From NCBI RefSeq assembly GCF_000265425.1, contig NC_018014.1:806001-870000 (forward strand): DNA of 64,000 bases. The letters run 5' to 3'. This document shows, piece by piece, positions 15,367-26,305 of this stretch. This DNA comes from Terriglobus roseus DSM 18391 (lineage in GTDB: Bacteria; Acidobacteriota; Terriglobia; Terriglobales; Acidobacteriaceae). Each line of letters begins with the position of its first letter. Position 1 is the first letter of the stretch. The translations under genes and the position numbers were made by a program. The notes beneath the pieces were generated by a model. It saw only the letters and a program-made list of their open reading frames with translations, was not told the DNA's origin and made no database searches.

Positions 15367-15939
15367 ATGAAGCGTTTCGTCGCAACACTGGCAGTAGCAG
15401 CACTCTGTACCGGCATCGCAGCAGCGCAGGCACGTCCAGCAGGTGGCCAACCCGAGAAGGGCTCCATCCCGGCCATGATCTCGGAAGCCATCGCAAACTA
15501 CACCCAGATCAAGACCATCATCCTCGCCTCCGCCGAGAAGATGCCGGCCGAAAACTACAGCTTCAAACCCACGCCCGAGATCCGCAGCTACGGCGAGCTC
15601 TTCACACACGTTGCCCAGACGCAGATGGCGCTCTGCGGCGCCAACGGCATGCAGACCAACCCGCCCGGACAGCCCCGCCTGACGCCTGCTAACGCAACCG
15701 CAAAGGATGACGTCATCGCCTTCTTGAAGAAATCGTTCGAGGCCTGCGACGCGACGTATGCCACGGTGACCGCGGACAATGCAACCGAGATCAGCGGATC
15801 GGGCTTCATGCGCGGATCCAAACTCGGCATGATCGGCAAGAACGTCGCGCACGACAACGAAATGTACGGCCAGATGGTCGTCTACATGCGCATGAAGGGC
15901 ATCGTCCCGCCCTCCACCGCCATGCGCGGCCGCATGTAG
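15367..15939 (+). CDS. Secreted DinB-superfamily protein
   Basis: 190 residues with a signal peptide (basic MKR, hydrophobic core, cut near AAAQA at residue 20-22) and a four-helix DinB/YfiT-like domain. Histidines in the positions usual for metal binding occur in GELFTHVAQTQ (near 80) and in HDNEMYGQMVVYMRMKGIVPP (near 160-180). DinB-like proteins bind metals or act as thiol-dependent transferases, but the acidobacterial exported kind is uncharacterised. It stands alone, with CDS on the same strand before it. Confidence 0.82.
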   Translation: MKRFVATLAVAALCTGIAAAQARPAGGQPEKGSIPAMISEAIANYTQIKTIILASAEKMPAENYSFKPTPEIRSYGELFTHVAQTQMALCGANGMQTNPPGQPRLTPANATAKDDVIAFLKKSFEACDATYATVTADNATEISGSGFMRGSKLGMIGKNVAHDNEMYGQMVVYMRMKGIVPPSTAMRGRM

Positions 15940-16020
15940 CAGCGACACAAAACCGGGTGCCCCATTCATGACAGTCCCATCGTCATGAGTGGGTTGCCGT
16001 AACGGCATACTCAACTGAAA

Positions 16021-16121
16021 GTTGTCATCCCGTAGCAAAGCGAAGGGATCTGCATGTGTGCCAGCCCATCAAAGACATATCAGGGGGCACAGATATCAAC
16101 CTGTTCGCGCCAAGCGCGAAC
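16021..16121. repeat. Dispersed repeat family B (copy 1)
   Basis: Begins GTTGTCATCCCGTAGC, contains AAGGGATCTGCATG and ends in the hairpin GTTCGCGC-CAA-GCGCGAAC (16103-16121). The same start, the GGATCTGCATG core and the same terminal 8-bp stem recur at 24833-24950, with a different 3-base loop (AGA). Confidence 0.65.
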
Positions 16122-16167
16122 GGACAAAGCCGATCCGCACACTGTTCCCAGGATTCATGATCCAAAT

Positions 16168-16199
16168 CAGAAAGGCTCCGCATAAGCGGAGCCTTTCTG
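16168..16199 (-). terminator. Hairpin terminator after the propeller lipoprotein gene
   Basis: CAGAAAGGCTCCGC, loop ATAA, and its exact reverse complement form a 14-bp stem. Read on the minus strand it lies 21 bases past the lipoprotein stop and is followed by an ATTT tract. Confidence 0.7.
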
Positions 16200-16219
16200 G
16201 TTCCAAAGGAACGACGCAC

Positions 16220-18490
16220 CTACTTCGGCAGCAACCCGAACACCGCCACACCATTCGTCGTGCCGACGTAAACCTTCCCATTGACCACCAGCGGCGTGAT
16301 GAACTTGTTGCCGTTGCCAAACGCATCCCGACCAGCAGCCGCCTGGTTGCTGTTGTAGTACTCATTCGCCAGGTTCGTTGGGTCATAAGCATGCAGCACA
16401 TTGGGCCCACTCGTAGCCGACTGTAGCGCCCAGACAATGCCATTCGACGTTCCATTCGCACTCACCGCCGGCGTCGTGCCAGGGAAGCCATACAGCACAG
16501 CCGACTTACTCGCCGGTGTCGTTGCCAGCTTCGCGTTCGTCAGGGGAAAGGCCTTCAACGCATCGCCGGCGGCGCTGTAATACAGCGTGCCATTGAAGAA
16601 CGCCGGTGTCGCAAAGACACCGCCGGTTAGCTGCCCGCTAATCTGCTGATACAGATTGCTGTTCGGCCCCGCAGTCGCTGGTACGAACTTGCCCAGGTTG
16701 TCGCGGTCGGCAACGTAGATGGTCTTATCCTTGCCCGCACCCACGATCAGGTGATGCACCGCGCCACTCGCATCCGTCGCGTCGAACAGCACCTCGCCGC
16801 CCGAACCCAGATCAAGATCCGCATTCGTCTGCGCGACCGTGTCGTACGCCTCAAAGTAATCGGCCACGGCCAGCTTGCCCGCTGCATTGCTCAGCTTCAA
16901 CATGCCGTTGCCGTAGTCGCCAGACTGCGGCAGCCCATTCACCAGCGTGGTATCAAACGTGCCGTTGCCCGACAGTACATACAGGCTTCCGTCGGTATCC
17001 GCAGCCACTCCATTGCCCGCCATCCAGATCGCGCCACGCACGCCGTTCGGCGTCAGGTTCAGCACAGACGTCTGTTGTAGCGTGCTCTCGCTGTAAGCCA
17101 TCACCCAGCCCGTGTACTGCCCGGCATCGCAATGCGAGGTAAACGCCAGCACCAGGCTACCGTTCTGCAACAGCAGCGCAGCGCGCTCGGCATACAGCGA
17201 CGGATTGAACGTCACCACACCGCCAGAAGAATACGGACCCGAACCCGGGTAGGTCGCCGTAATCTCCGTCGGCCCCGCCGCAATCTCCGCACCGGTCGTA
17301 ATATCCAGCGCATGCAGACGATGGTGGTAAGTTCCATTCACTTCCTTGCTCATACTGACCGTGAACAGCGCACCATGCGCGCCGTAACTGCGATCGATCA
17401 CCGGTGTCGACGTAATGCCAATCTCCGCTGTGATCTGGTTGCAGCCGTGGTCATCGCTGGTCATCTCGCTCGCCGGAATAACTGACTTCTGCCACAGAAC
17501 CGCGCCCGTATCCGCGTCAAACGCGTACACACTGCCATGCTCCGTCGCAACAAACAGCGTGTTGTGTGGCGCACCACCAACCGTCAGCTTCGCCAGGAAC
17601 AGAGGCTCCGCATCCACCTTGCCGTCGACCGGCAAAAAGTTGAGTTTCCCGAACGTACTCACATTCACATTGGCCGGCGTCAGGATCGTCTCCTGCGCAT
17701 TCAAGCCGTCGCGCCGCACATTGTAGTGATACGTCGTCACATCCCGCACGGTGGCTGCAGACACAGCAGGCTGAACCGTAAGCGCAACCGTACCGGTGTG
17801 GCTGATGCTGCCGGAAGTCGCGGTAAAGGTCACCGTTGAGCTGGAAGCCAGCGCCGCAGCGCCAGCGGTAAAGCTTACCGTCTGAGCCGTCCCGGGTGTC
17901 AGCACCAGGCTCGCCGGGCTCGCCGTCACACCGGTAGGCACGCCGGAGAGAGCAACGGCAACCGTACCCGTCAGGCCATTCAACGCATCCGCACGCACAC
18001 TCACCTGGCCCGCCGTCCCACCCGCCACCGCGGTGATCGCGGTCGGTGCAATCGTCAGCGTAAAGTCTGGTACCACCACCGGCGGTACTGTAACTGCGGC
18101 CGTCACCGTCGCCGTGTGCGTCAGCATCCCGGACGTTCCCGTGAACACAATCGCCGCGGTTCCCACCGTTGCCGTCGACGCAGCAGTCAGCGTCACACTT
18201 ACCGGCGCACCGGGAGTCACGGAAAACGTAGCGGGCGAGGCGGTGACGCCCGTGGGCAAACCACTCACCGTCACAGCGACCGAACCCGTAAAGCTGCTCA
18301 AGGCGGACGCTGCAACAGTCACCGCCTGACCAGTCGCGCCGGACATCAGCGTCACGCTGGATGGCGTGGCACTCAGCCCAAAGTCAGCGGTAGCCGTAGC
18401 AATAGGCGTAGGCGCAACCCCGCTGCAAGCCGAAAGCACAACAATCGCCGCTGAAACCACGGCCGGAAGCAATCTGCGAAGGGGATGCAT
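16220..18490 (-). CDS. Lipoprotein with two Ig-like repeats and a PQQ-type beta-propeller
   Basis: About 756 residues. The N-terminus has a signal sequence with lipobox VLSAC (start MHPLRRLLPAVV). Two tandem ~95-residue bacterial Ig-like modules follow, each ending in SGxxxHTxTV, with similar halves (LPTGVTASPA and VPTGVTASPA). From about residue 265 on, strands such as NTLFVATEHGSVYAFDADTG and GTLYYSAAGDALKAF resemble PQQ/quinoprotein propeller blades, and the protein ends GKVYVGTTNGVAVFGLLPK. No cofactor site is obvious, so it may be a structural or binding propeller on the outer membrane. The frame is open to 18544; the ATG at 18490 has AGAGG upstream and gives a proper signal peptide. Confidence 0.8.
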   Translation of the reverse strand: MHPLRRLLPAVVSAAIVVLSACSGVAPTPIATATADFGLSATPSSVTLMSGATGQAVTVAASALSSFTGSVAVTVSGLPTGVTASPATFSVTPGAPVSVTLTAASTATVGTAAIVFTGTSGMLTHTATVTAAVTVPPVVVPDFTLTIAPTAITAVAGGTAGQVSVRADALNGLTGTVAVALSGVPTGVTASPASLVLTPGTAQTVSFTAGAAALASSSTVTFTATSGSISHTGTVALTVQPAVSAATVRDVTTYHYNVRRDGLNAQETILTPANVNVSTFGKLNFLPVDGKVDAEPLFLAKLTVGGAPHNTLFVATEHGSVYAFDADTGAVLWQKSVIPASEMTSDDHGCNQITAEIGITSTPVIDRSYGAHGALFTVSMSKEVNGTYHHRLHALDITTGAEIAAGPTEITATYPGSGPYSSGGVVTFNPSLYAERAALLLQNGSLVLAFTSHCDAGQYTGWVMAYSESTLQQTSVLNLTPNGVRGAIWMAGNGVAADTDGSLYVLSGNGTFDTTLVNGLPQSGDYGNGMLKLSNAAGKLAVADYFEAYDTVAQTNADLDLGSGGEVLFDATDASGAVHHLIVGAGKDKTIYVADRDNLGKFVPATAGPNSNLYQQISGQLTGGVFATPAFFNGTLYYSAAGDALKAFPLTNAKLATTPASKSAVLYGFPGTTPAVSANGTSNGIVWALQSATSGPNVLHAYDPTNLANEYYNSNQAAAGRDAFGNGNKFITPLVVNGKVYVGTTNGVAVFGLLPK

Positions 18491-18581
18491 TGGGAGAGAA
18501 CCTCTGCAGACGTAGGATGGCTCCCCATCTGCAAAGGTCTTCACAATCCAGGCCGGCCCTCATCCCACAAAAGCGGTATGC

Positions 18582-19202
18582 CTACGTGAGATCGTCCGTG
18601 TCGAAGGCCGGCTTCCGTCCCAGCCTGGCCGTGCTGTACGGCTCCTCGCCGTCGATCAGCGTGCGCACCATCTCATCCACTTCGTCCGGCTCTTCCATCG
18701 TTGCGATCATCTTCTTCGGCTCACCGGGTACATTCAACGACTCCAGCAGAACCGTCACATGCGCCACTGCCGTGCCGTCCTGGTTCAGCCCCTCCGGCGT
18801 CTTCGCCTTGATGCTCACATCGCGCTCAGAAATATCCAGCAGCTCGGCCACACGAGCACGCATCTCGCCCGCAATCGGCACAATCTTCGGCCGCATCAGG
18901 ATCAGCACGCAATCCATGTTCACAATGCGGTAGCCCGCTGTCGCAATCTCTTCCAGCGCCGTCTGTAAAAAGATCGTCGAATCAGCGTTCTTCCACCGCA
19001 TATCGCTCGGCGGGAAAAACGTACCGATATCGCCCGCGCTCACCGCGCCCAGCAGTGCATCCGTGATCGCATGCAACAGCAGATCGCCATCGCTATGTCC
19101 CGCAAGGCCTTCGCTATGTTCAATCTTCATGCCGCCAATCACCAGCGGAACGCCAGGCTTGAACGCGTGCGAATCAAAGCCGTACCCAATCCTCATACCC
19201 AT
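18582..19202 (-). CDS. ispF: 2-C-methyl-D-erythritol 2,4-cyclodiphosphate synthase
   Basis: Fifth step of the MEP isoprenoid pathway: converts CDP-ME 2-phosphate to MEcPP with loss of CMP. The zinc-binding D-x-H occurs in GYGFDSHAF and the second histidine in AGHSDGD; the fold continues through AKTPEGLN, the family's conserved segment. A C-terminal extension of roughly 45 residues (from EPKKMIATM) goes beyond the usual ~160-residue length and is acidic. The longest frame starts at 19235, but MGMRIGYG at 19202 fits the family better. It is divergent from ispD; the two enzymes are adjacent in the pathway except for IspE. Confidence 0.94.
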   Translation of the reverse strand: MGMRIGYGFDSHAFKPGVPLVIGGMKIEHSEGLAGHSDGDLLLHAITDALLGAVSAGDIGTFFPPSDMRWKNADSTIFLQTALEEIATAGYRIVNMDCVLILMRPKIVPIAGEMRARVAELLDISERDVSIKAKTPEGLNQDGTAVAHVTVLLESLNVPGEPKKMIATMEEPDEVDEMVRTLIDGEEPYSTARLGRKPAFDTDDLT

Positions 19203-19322
19203 CGTCACAGCCTGCTTCTGCCGCGGTGCATCCACGCAGCGGGGGAGTTTCGTCGCCTCCCAGCATAAACTCCCCGGTGACGCGCTGACGCGCCGCCCCC
19301 AAACCGCTATACTTCACAACCT

Positions 19323-20027
19323 ATGGTCGTTCACGCAATTCTTCCGGCAGCCGGTCTCGGCACACGTATGGCAGTACCCGGCGTCAGTGCCAAGCAATTC
19401 CTCTCGCTCGGCGGCGTCCCCATCCTCATCCACAGCGTCCGAGCCTTTGCCGACAAGGCAAACGTCGCCACGGTAACGCTGGCAGTCCGCGCCTCTGAGG
19501 CCGAGCACGTCGCCCAGCAGCTCACCCAGTACGGCTTCGCCGACAAGGTCCGCGTCGTCACCGGCGGCGAAACCCGCCAGGACTCCGTCGCGGCTGCACT
19601 CCGCTCGCTCCAGGCCGAGCCCGGCGATATCGTCCTCGTCCACGACGCCGTCCGTCCGCTCATCGACGCCCCCACCATCGAGCGCACCATCGACGCCATC
19701 GCGAAGCATGGCGCAGCCATCGTCGGCGTAGGCGCCGTCGACACCATCAAGCAGGTCGACCGCACAGCCGACGGCGCCATCATCACCGCCACCATCCCGC
19801 GCGAACGCATCGTCCAGGCCCAGACTCCGCAAGGCGCCCATTACGCCGACCTCGTACGAGCCTTCGACGAAGCCGAAGCCGACAGCTTCGCCGGCACCGA
19901 CGAAGCCAGCCTCCTCGAACGCGCCGGCATCAACGTAGCCGTGGTCCCAGGCTCGCCGGCCAACCTCAAGATCACCCAGCCCGGCGACCTCGAACTCGCA
20001 GAGTTCTACCTGCGCCAGCGCGGATAG
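19323..20027 (+). CDS. ispD: 2-C-methyl-D-erythritol 4-phosphate cytidylyltransferase
   Basis: Third step of the MEP pathway: couples MEP with CTP to give CDP-ME. The N-terminal LPAAGLGTRM is the nucleotidyltransferase loop (GxG(T/S)RM) and KQF follows, then VHDAVRPL with the catalytic region, and TPQ near 175. Length (234) is standard. It starts 120 bp from the divergent ispF, so both MEP genes share an intergenic control region. Confidence 0.95.
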   Translation: MVVHAILPAAGLGTRMAVPGVSAKQFLSLGGVPILIHSVRAFADKANVATVTLAVRASEAEHVAQQLTQYGFADKVRVVTGGETRQDSVAAALRSLQAEPGDIVLVHDAVRPLIDAPTIERTIDAIAKHGAAIVGVGAVDTIKQVDRTADGAIITATIPRERIVQAQTPQGAHYADLVRAFDEAEADSFAGTDEASLLERAGINVAVVPGSPANLKITQPGDLELAEFYLRQRG

Positions 20028-20046
20028 GCCACGCGGCGCTACCGCC

Positions 20047-20892
20047 TCACTTCTCGTCCCGTCGTACCGCCGTACGGAAAAGATCATCTAGGTCGCCGAT
20101 CTTATCCGTCAGCTGGTTCAACTTACTCGCCAGCCCCTGGATCTCCAGCTCCGACCGAACGTTCACCTCAAAGTCCAGTTCGCTGCGGACGCGATCCTTC
20201 GTGTCCTGCCGGTTCTGGCTCATCATGATCACCGGAGCCTGGATCGCGGCAAGCATCGACAGGAACAGATTCAGCAGGATGAACGGGTAAGGATCCCATG
20301 CCTTCCCCCGCAGAAAGACATTGATCGACGTATAAACCGACAGCGTGATCGCAAACGCGATGATGAACGTCCACGACCCACCAAACTTCGCCACCATGTC
20401 CGCAATACGTTCGCCGAAGGTCTCTTCCTCGTCGATCAACTCATTCGCGTTGCGCGCCGCCCGCAGCCGCACCAACTCCTGCGTCGCGTGATACTGCCGT
20501 CCCAGCACGGTGAGCATGTCCATCCCGGCCAACGGCTTCTTCGACAGCAGAGTGGCGATGTCGTTGCGGTCAATCTCCAGGCACACAGCCTCATCGATGG
20601 CGACAGCATTCGTCTTGTGCAAGGACTCTTCCAGCATGGACGCGAAGCCGAAGAACTCACCGTGGCCCGGCTGATCCAGCAACACCTCCTGGTGATCCTC
20701 GTCCACCGTCGTCACCTGGATCTTCCCCGACATCACGACATAGGCATTCTTGCCAGGATCACCAATCTTGTAGATCCGCTGCCGCGCCGCAAAGTGCTTC
20801 ACCTCAACCTGCGCCGCCAGGATCGCCGTCTCATCGTCATCCAGCAGAGCAAACAGCGGAACGTGCTTCAACTCTTCGGGCTTACAAGGCAT
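20047..20892 (-). CDS. Cyclic-nucleotide-binding domain protein fused to DUF1003
   Basis: About 281 residues. Residues ~5-125 form a cNMP-binding fold (KIGDPGKNAYVVMSGKIQVT, then GEFFGFASML at the phosphate-binding cassette). The C-terminal half is DUF1003: two membrane helices (SWTFIIAFAITLSVYTSI and FILLNLFLSMLAAIQAP) joined by WDPYPF, with the family's QNRQ after the second, then a coiled tail (LASKLNQLTDKIGDLDDLF). The cassette lacks the arginine of classical cAMP sites, so ligand is unclear. Start at ATG 20892 follows GGAGGAGCCACAGC; a longer reading to 20940 is unlikely. Function unknown; possibly a membrane sensor or gate. Confidence 0.82.
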   Translation of the reverse strand: MPCKPEELKHVPLFALLDDDETAILAAQVEVKHFAARQRIYKIGDPGKNAYVVMSGKIQVTTVDEDHQEVLLDQPGHGEFFGFASMLEESLHKTNAVAIDEAVCLEIDRNDIATLLSKKPLAGMDMLTVLGRQYHATQELVRLRAARNANELIDEEETFGERIADMVAKFGGSWTFIIAFAITLSVYTSINVFLRGKAWDPYPFILLNLFLSMLAAIQAPVIMMSQNRQDTKDRVRSELDFEVNVRSELEIQGLASKLNQLTDKIGDLDDLFRTAVRRDEK

Positions 20893-20990
20893 GCTGTGGC
20901 TCCTCCAACGCAGAGAATACCCGTCCTGCTTGAAAGCCATGTTTGCAATTCAGCATCTGCCCCCCGCTTCACCCAACGGGCCACGCAGCG

Positions 20991-21446
20991 TTACAGCTTG
21001 ATCATCATCTCGTTCGTCTGCTCAAACCCGAACTTCTCATAGATCGGCCGGCCAAACTTCGAAGCATGCAGCGTCACCACCTTGCATCCACGCACGCGAC
21101 ACTCCTCCACACACGCCTTCAGCAGTTCCTTCGCCAGTCCGCGGCCACGCGCCACCGGCTCCGTATAGAAGTTCAGCAGGTAAGGCCGGCCCGCTTCCAC
21201 ATGCAGGTAGTGCGGAGGAAAGTCGTTGAACAGGATGCCCGCGCCCGCCAGCACCACACCATCTTCTTCCGCAAATAGGCCCAGGTACCGGCCGTCCGCC
21301 AGCCGCTCCCGCAGCCACGGCTCAAAGGCCACGTTCATCGTGTCCAATTCGTCCGCCGTTGCGAACTCGTTATCCAGAAACATGCTGTGGCGCTGTGCTG
21401 CGATCAATGCAACATCGTCCATCGTGGAGCGGCGAATGATGACCAT
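20991..21446 (-). CDS. GNAT-family N-acetyltransferase
   Basis: A 151-residue acetyltransferase with the acetyl-CoA loop PVARGRGLAKELLKAC (R/QxxGxG/A pattern) and the preceding strand LLNFYTEP. A C-terminal YEKFGFEQTNEMMIKL is the usual final GNAT element (YEKxGF). Target substrate cannot be assigned. It is divergent from tilS, 26 bp apart. Confidence 0.88.
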   Translation of the reverse strand: MVIIRRSTMDDVALIAAQRHSMFLDNEFATADELDTMNVAFEPWLRERLADGRYLGLFAEEDGVVLAGAGILFNDFPPHYLHVEAGRPYLLNFYTEPVARGRGLAKELLKACVEECRVRGCKVVTLHASKFGRPIYEKFGFEQTNEMMIKL

Positions 21447-21472
21447 CTCTCCAACGTAGCAGCCCGATTAGC

Positions 21473-22585
21473 ATGGAATCCATGCCGAAATCCGAAAACA
21501 AGCCCGCCGACCTCCCGCTCAACCGGGCTCTCTTCCGCTCCGGCGACCGCGTGGCCGTCGGCGTCTCCAGCGGCGCAGACTCCACGGCGCTCCTGCTGGC
21601 ACTGCACGAACAGGCCACCGCCCTCGGCATCGGCGTCTCCGCAGCGCACTTGCACCACGGCATCCGCGGCGAAGAGGCAGACGGCGATCTCGCCTTCCTC
21701 CGCAATCTCTGCACACAGCGCGACATCCCCCTGCACGTCGAACACGCTGCAGTCGTCGCCGGTCAGCCTGCCGGCACCGACGCAACCTCCCGCGCCCGTC
21801 AGGGCGAACGCGAATCGCTGGAAGAGGCCGCCCGCAACGCCCGGCTCGCCTTCTTCGACCGCCTGCTCGCAGCGGGCACCGCCACCGCCATCGCAACCGC
21901 CCACACCCAGGACGATCAGGCCGAAACCGTCATCATGAAGCTGCTCCGCGGCGCATGGACTGAGGGCCTTGGCGGCATCTCGCCCGTGGTCGACCGCGAC
22001 TCCGGACGCATCCTCCGCCCGCTCCTCGGCGCCACCCGCCAGCAGGTCGTCGCCTTCCTCAACGCCCATAACCAGTCCTGGCGCGAGGACAGCAGCAACG
22101 CCTCCGACAAACACACACGCAACCGCGTCCGCGCCCATCTCATGCCCCTCCTGCGAGAGTTCAACCCCTCCATCGCCGCCACCCTCACCGCCACCGCCCA
22201 GCTCGCCCGCGAAGAACACTCCCGCTGGCAGCCGGAGATCGCCCGGCTCCTCACACAGCTCGCCCTGCCCGGCAAACCCGTGCGCGGCGGCGGTCGCGCC
22301 GTCGGAACCGCGCCGGGCGAAGACTCCCTCGCCTTCGAGCTCGAACGCCTCCGATCGCTCGATCTCCCCACCCGCCGCCGACTCCTCCGTGCCGCCACCG
22401 AACGCATGGGCGTCCGCCTTGGCGCCGCCGAAACCCTCCGGCTGCTTCAGCTCGCAGGCCTGGCCCCGGCAGACGCCCCGCCAGACCCGACCGTCCCCTC
22501 AAAACCGAACAGCCGCCTCGATTTTGCAGGCGGCCTACGTGCCGAACGGTCCCTCCGGGAGCTGCGACTCTCACGAACCGCATAA
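21473..22585 (+). CDS. tilS: tRNA(Ile)-lysidine synthetase
   Basis: Adds lysine to C34 of the tRNA-Ile with a CAU anticodon, so that it reads AUA. The PP-loop ATPase motif appears as SSGADSTAL (residues 33-41), in place of the usual SGGxDS, and is followed by HLHHGIRGEEAD, the conserved TilS segment. IATAHTQDDQAET near 140 and the conserved NRVRAHLMPLL near 220 are intact. The protein has 370 residues, near the shorter bacterial forms that lack one C-terminal domain. Two in-frame ATGs occur at the start (positions 1 and 4). Confidence 0.92.
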   Translation: MESMPKSENKPADLPLNRALFRSGDRVAVGVSSGADSTALLLALHEQATALGIGVSAAHLHHGIRGEEADGDLAFLRNLCTQRDIPLHVEHAAVVAGQPAGTDATSRARQGERESLEEAARNARLAFFDRLLAAGTATAIATAHTQDDQAETVIMKLLRGAWTEGLGGISPVVDRDSGRILRPLLGATRQQVVAFLNAHNQSWREDSSNASDKHTRNRVRAHLMPLLREFNPSIAATLTATAQLAREEHSRWQPEIARLLTQLALPGKPVRGGGRAVGTAPGEDSLAFELERLRSLDLPTRRRLLRAATERMGVRLGAAETLRLLQLAGLAPADAPPDPTVPSKPNSRLDFAGGLRAERSLRELRLSRTA

Positions 22586-22830
22586 CGGGGCGTCAAACTG
22601 TGGCAGTACGCTACAAATTCGAAAACAGGAACGCCTGCATCCCCAACGCCGGGAGTAGAATCTGATGGAATGCGCGACGGATGGGAGTCCGCCGCTCTGC
22701 ACCAGCCTCCCCTGCAACAAGCGGTTCCTCCGGGCGTCTAATCATTGGCGGACACGTGTAGGCCGGGGAAGCAGGCTGTAAAAGCCGCCGCACCCATGGC
22801 GCCGTGGCCGAGAGAGAAGAGGTAGCAACG

Positions 22831-24750
<1,920 letters not shown>

Positions 24751-24773
24751 CGCAATCGCATGCTACGAAACAG

Positions 24774-24801
24774 AAAGGGCAGCCGCCAGGGCTGCCCTTT
24801 T
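24774..24801 (+). terminator. Rho-independent terminator after ftsH
   Basis: GGGCAGCC and GGCTGCCC form an 8-bp stem, extended by an AAA/TTT pair on the outside and followed by TTTTC. It lies 24 bases past the ftsH stop codon. Confidence 0.8.
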
Positions 24802-24832
24802 CTTCGTTCTTCAGCGACTTTCACATTTCGAA

Positions 24833-24950
24833 GTTGTCATCTCGCAGCGAAGCGGATCTGCCGAAGGCAGCAAGGGATCTGCATGGAAACCGACCCGCCC
24901 ACCCAATACCAGAGGGCAACAAGGAACGCCCGTTCGCGCAGAGCGCGAAC
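24833..24950. repeat. Dispersed repeat family B (copy 2)
   Basis: Begins GTTGTCATCTCGCAGC, contains AAGGGATCTGCATG, and ends in GTTCGCGC-AGA-GCGCGAAC (24932-24950). Same layout as 16021-16121, with an extra GGATCTGCCGAAGG segment inside. It sits between ftsH and the glycerate kinase gene. Confidence 0.65.
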
Positions 24951-24982
24951 CATCCCACAACCCAACAAACCAGAAGAAAGAC

Positions 24983-26305
24983 TTACCGCTCCGTAAGAAC
25001 CAACCGAAGATCGCGAAGATTATTCCCCGTAGGCCCGGTCTCAATCGCATCCCCGACAGCCCGCAGAACCGGTCCACTATCGAATCGCGTCAGAGCCTCA
25101 TCCACCGACAACCCGAGCTTCGCCACCCGCCCGGCAGTCGTCTCATCGCAAACCGCCCCCGCCGCCGAACTTTGCCCATCGACCCCATCAGACCCGGCGC
25201 TGAGGACCGTTGTGACCGACCGCCCCTTCACCTCACGCGCACACCAAAGCGCAAACTGCCCATTGCGCCCACCCTCACCCGCGTCTGCGTCAATGGCAAC
25301 GCCCACCTCGCCAACCGAAACCACGCAGCTCCGCGCATAGTCACGAGCCAACAAAGCGCTCCGGTTCAGCAGGTAACGCGCCGCATCCCGGTACTCCCAG
25401 TCGTCGCACGCATTGTCGATCACGACATGAAATCCAGCCGCGCGCGCAGCCTCTGCAGCCGCCTGCGCCAGGTGATCGCCGGAAAGGATCACATCGAACG
25501 AAGCCCGCCGAAACGCAGCGTCGCCCTCCTTCGGCGTCTCCGGAAGTCGCCCGCTGCAGAAGAACTCCACAACACTCGGCGGCAGCCCCGATCCGCACGA
25601 CTCCTGCAGCCGCGGAAACAGCGTCAGGCAATCCTCCACCGTCGTCGAATCCGGCAGGGAAGGTCCTGACGCAATCGCATCCGGCGCGGTCGGCGGCACA
25701 TCGCTCACCAGCAGCGTGCACTGCCACCCCGCAGCCGCAGCCGCCACGGCCAGCCGCCCACCCTTTACCGCAGACATATGTTTCCGCAGCGCATTCATCT
25801 GCGTAATCGTCATCCCGCTGCCCACCAGCGCACGATGAAACGCAGCCACATCCGCAAGCGAGATCGCGTCGTCCAGCGGCTTCTCCACCATCGCCGAAGC
25901 GCCACCACTCACCAGGAACAGCACGGCATCCCGAGGTGTCGCCGCCGGCAGCAGAGCCAGAATAGTGTCCGCGGCCCGGCGGGAATGCTCACCCGGCGTC
26001 GGGTGTTCGCCCACCAGGAAGATCGCGGACTCCTCTGCCGGAAACGTCTCGCGCGGCGCCACCACGACCGCCTCCATCCGCACGCCCTGCAGCCTCTCAG
26101 CCGCAGCCTCAAACATCGGCACAGCCGCCTTGCCAATGGCAATCACAAGGACGGACTCGACCTCGCTCCGTCGCAACGTATGCGGACCCAGCCGCAGCGT
26201 CTCAGCATCCGCGCTCACCTGCTGCTTCACCGCCTGGCGCACATCCACGGCCTGCAACGTCTTCTCAAAGATCTGGCGAGCCACCGCACGCAGCGCTTCG
26301 CTCAT
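24983..26305 (-). CDS. Glycerate 2-kinase (DUF4147/MOFRL family)
   Basis: Phosphorylates glycerate to 2-phosphoglycerate, feeding lower glycolysis. It has the family's N-terminal DUF4147 region (VLVIAIGKAAVPM, VGEHPTPG, VLFLVSGGASAM with the nucleotide-binding SGGxSA) and a C-terminal MOFRL domain (GEGGRNGQFALWCA, AGSDGVDGQSSAAGAVCD). 440 residues is the normal size for this family. It overlaps the upstream MFS transporter by 4 bp and is therefore cotranscribed with it; the pair suggests uptake and use of glycerate or a related sugar acid. Confidence 0.92.
   Translation of the reverse strand: MSEALRAVARQIFEKTLQAVDVRQAVKQQVSADAETLRLGPHTLRRSEVESVLVIAIGKAAVPMFEAAAERLQGVRMEAVVVAPRETFPAEESAIFLVGEHPTPGEHSRRAADTILALLPAATPRDAVLFLVSGGASAMVEKPLDDAISLADVAAFHRALVGSGMTITQMNALRKHMSAVKGGRLAVAAAAAGWQCTLLVSDVPPTAPDAIASGPSLPDSTTVEDCLTLFPRLQESCGSGLPPSVVEFFCSGRLPETPKEGDAAFRRASFDVILSGDHLAQAAAEAARAAGFHVVIDNACDDWEYRDAARYLLNRSALLARDYARSCVVSVGEVGVAIDADAGEGGRNGQFALWCAREVKGRSVTTVLSAGSDGVDGQSSAAGAVCDETTAGRVAKLGLSVDEALTRFDSGPVLRAVGDAIETGPTGNNLRDLRLVLTER

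Larger units (their letters stand above)
15940..16219. other. Intergenic region with dyads and no gene
   Basis: Holds an imperfect 12-bp inverted repeat at 15961-15993 (CCCATTCATGAC and GTCATGAGTGGG), the dispersed repeat at 16021-16121 and a terminator at 16168-16199. No open frame with coding character is seen. Confidence 0.6.
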
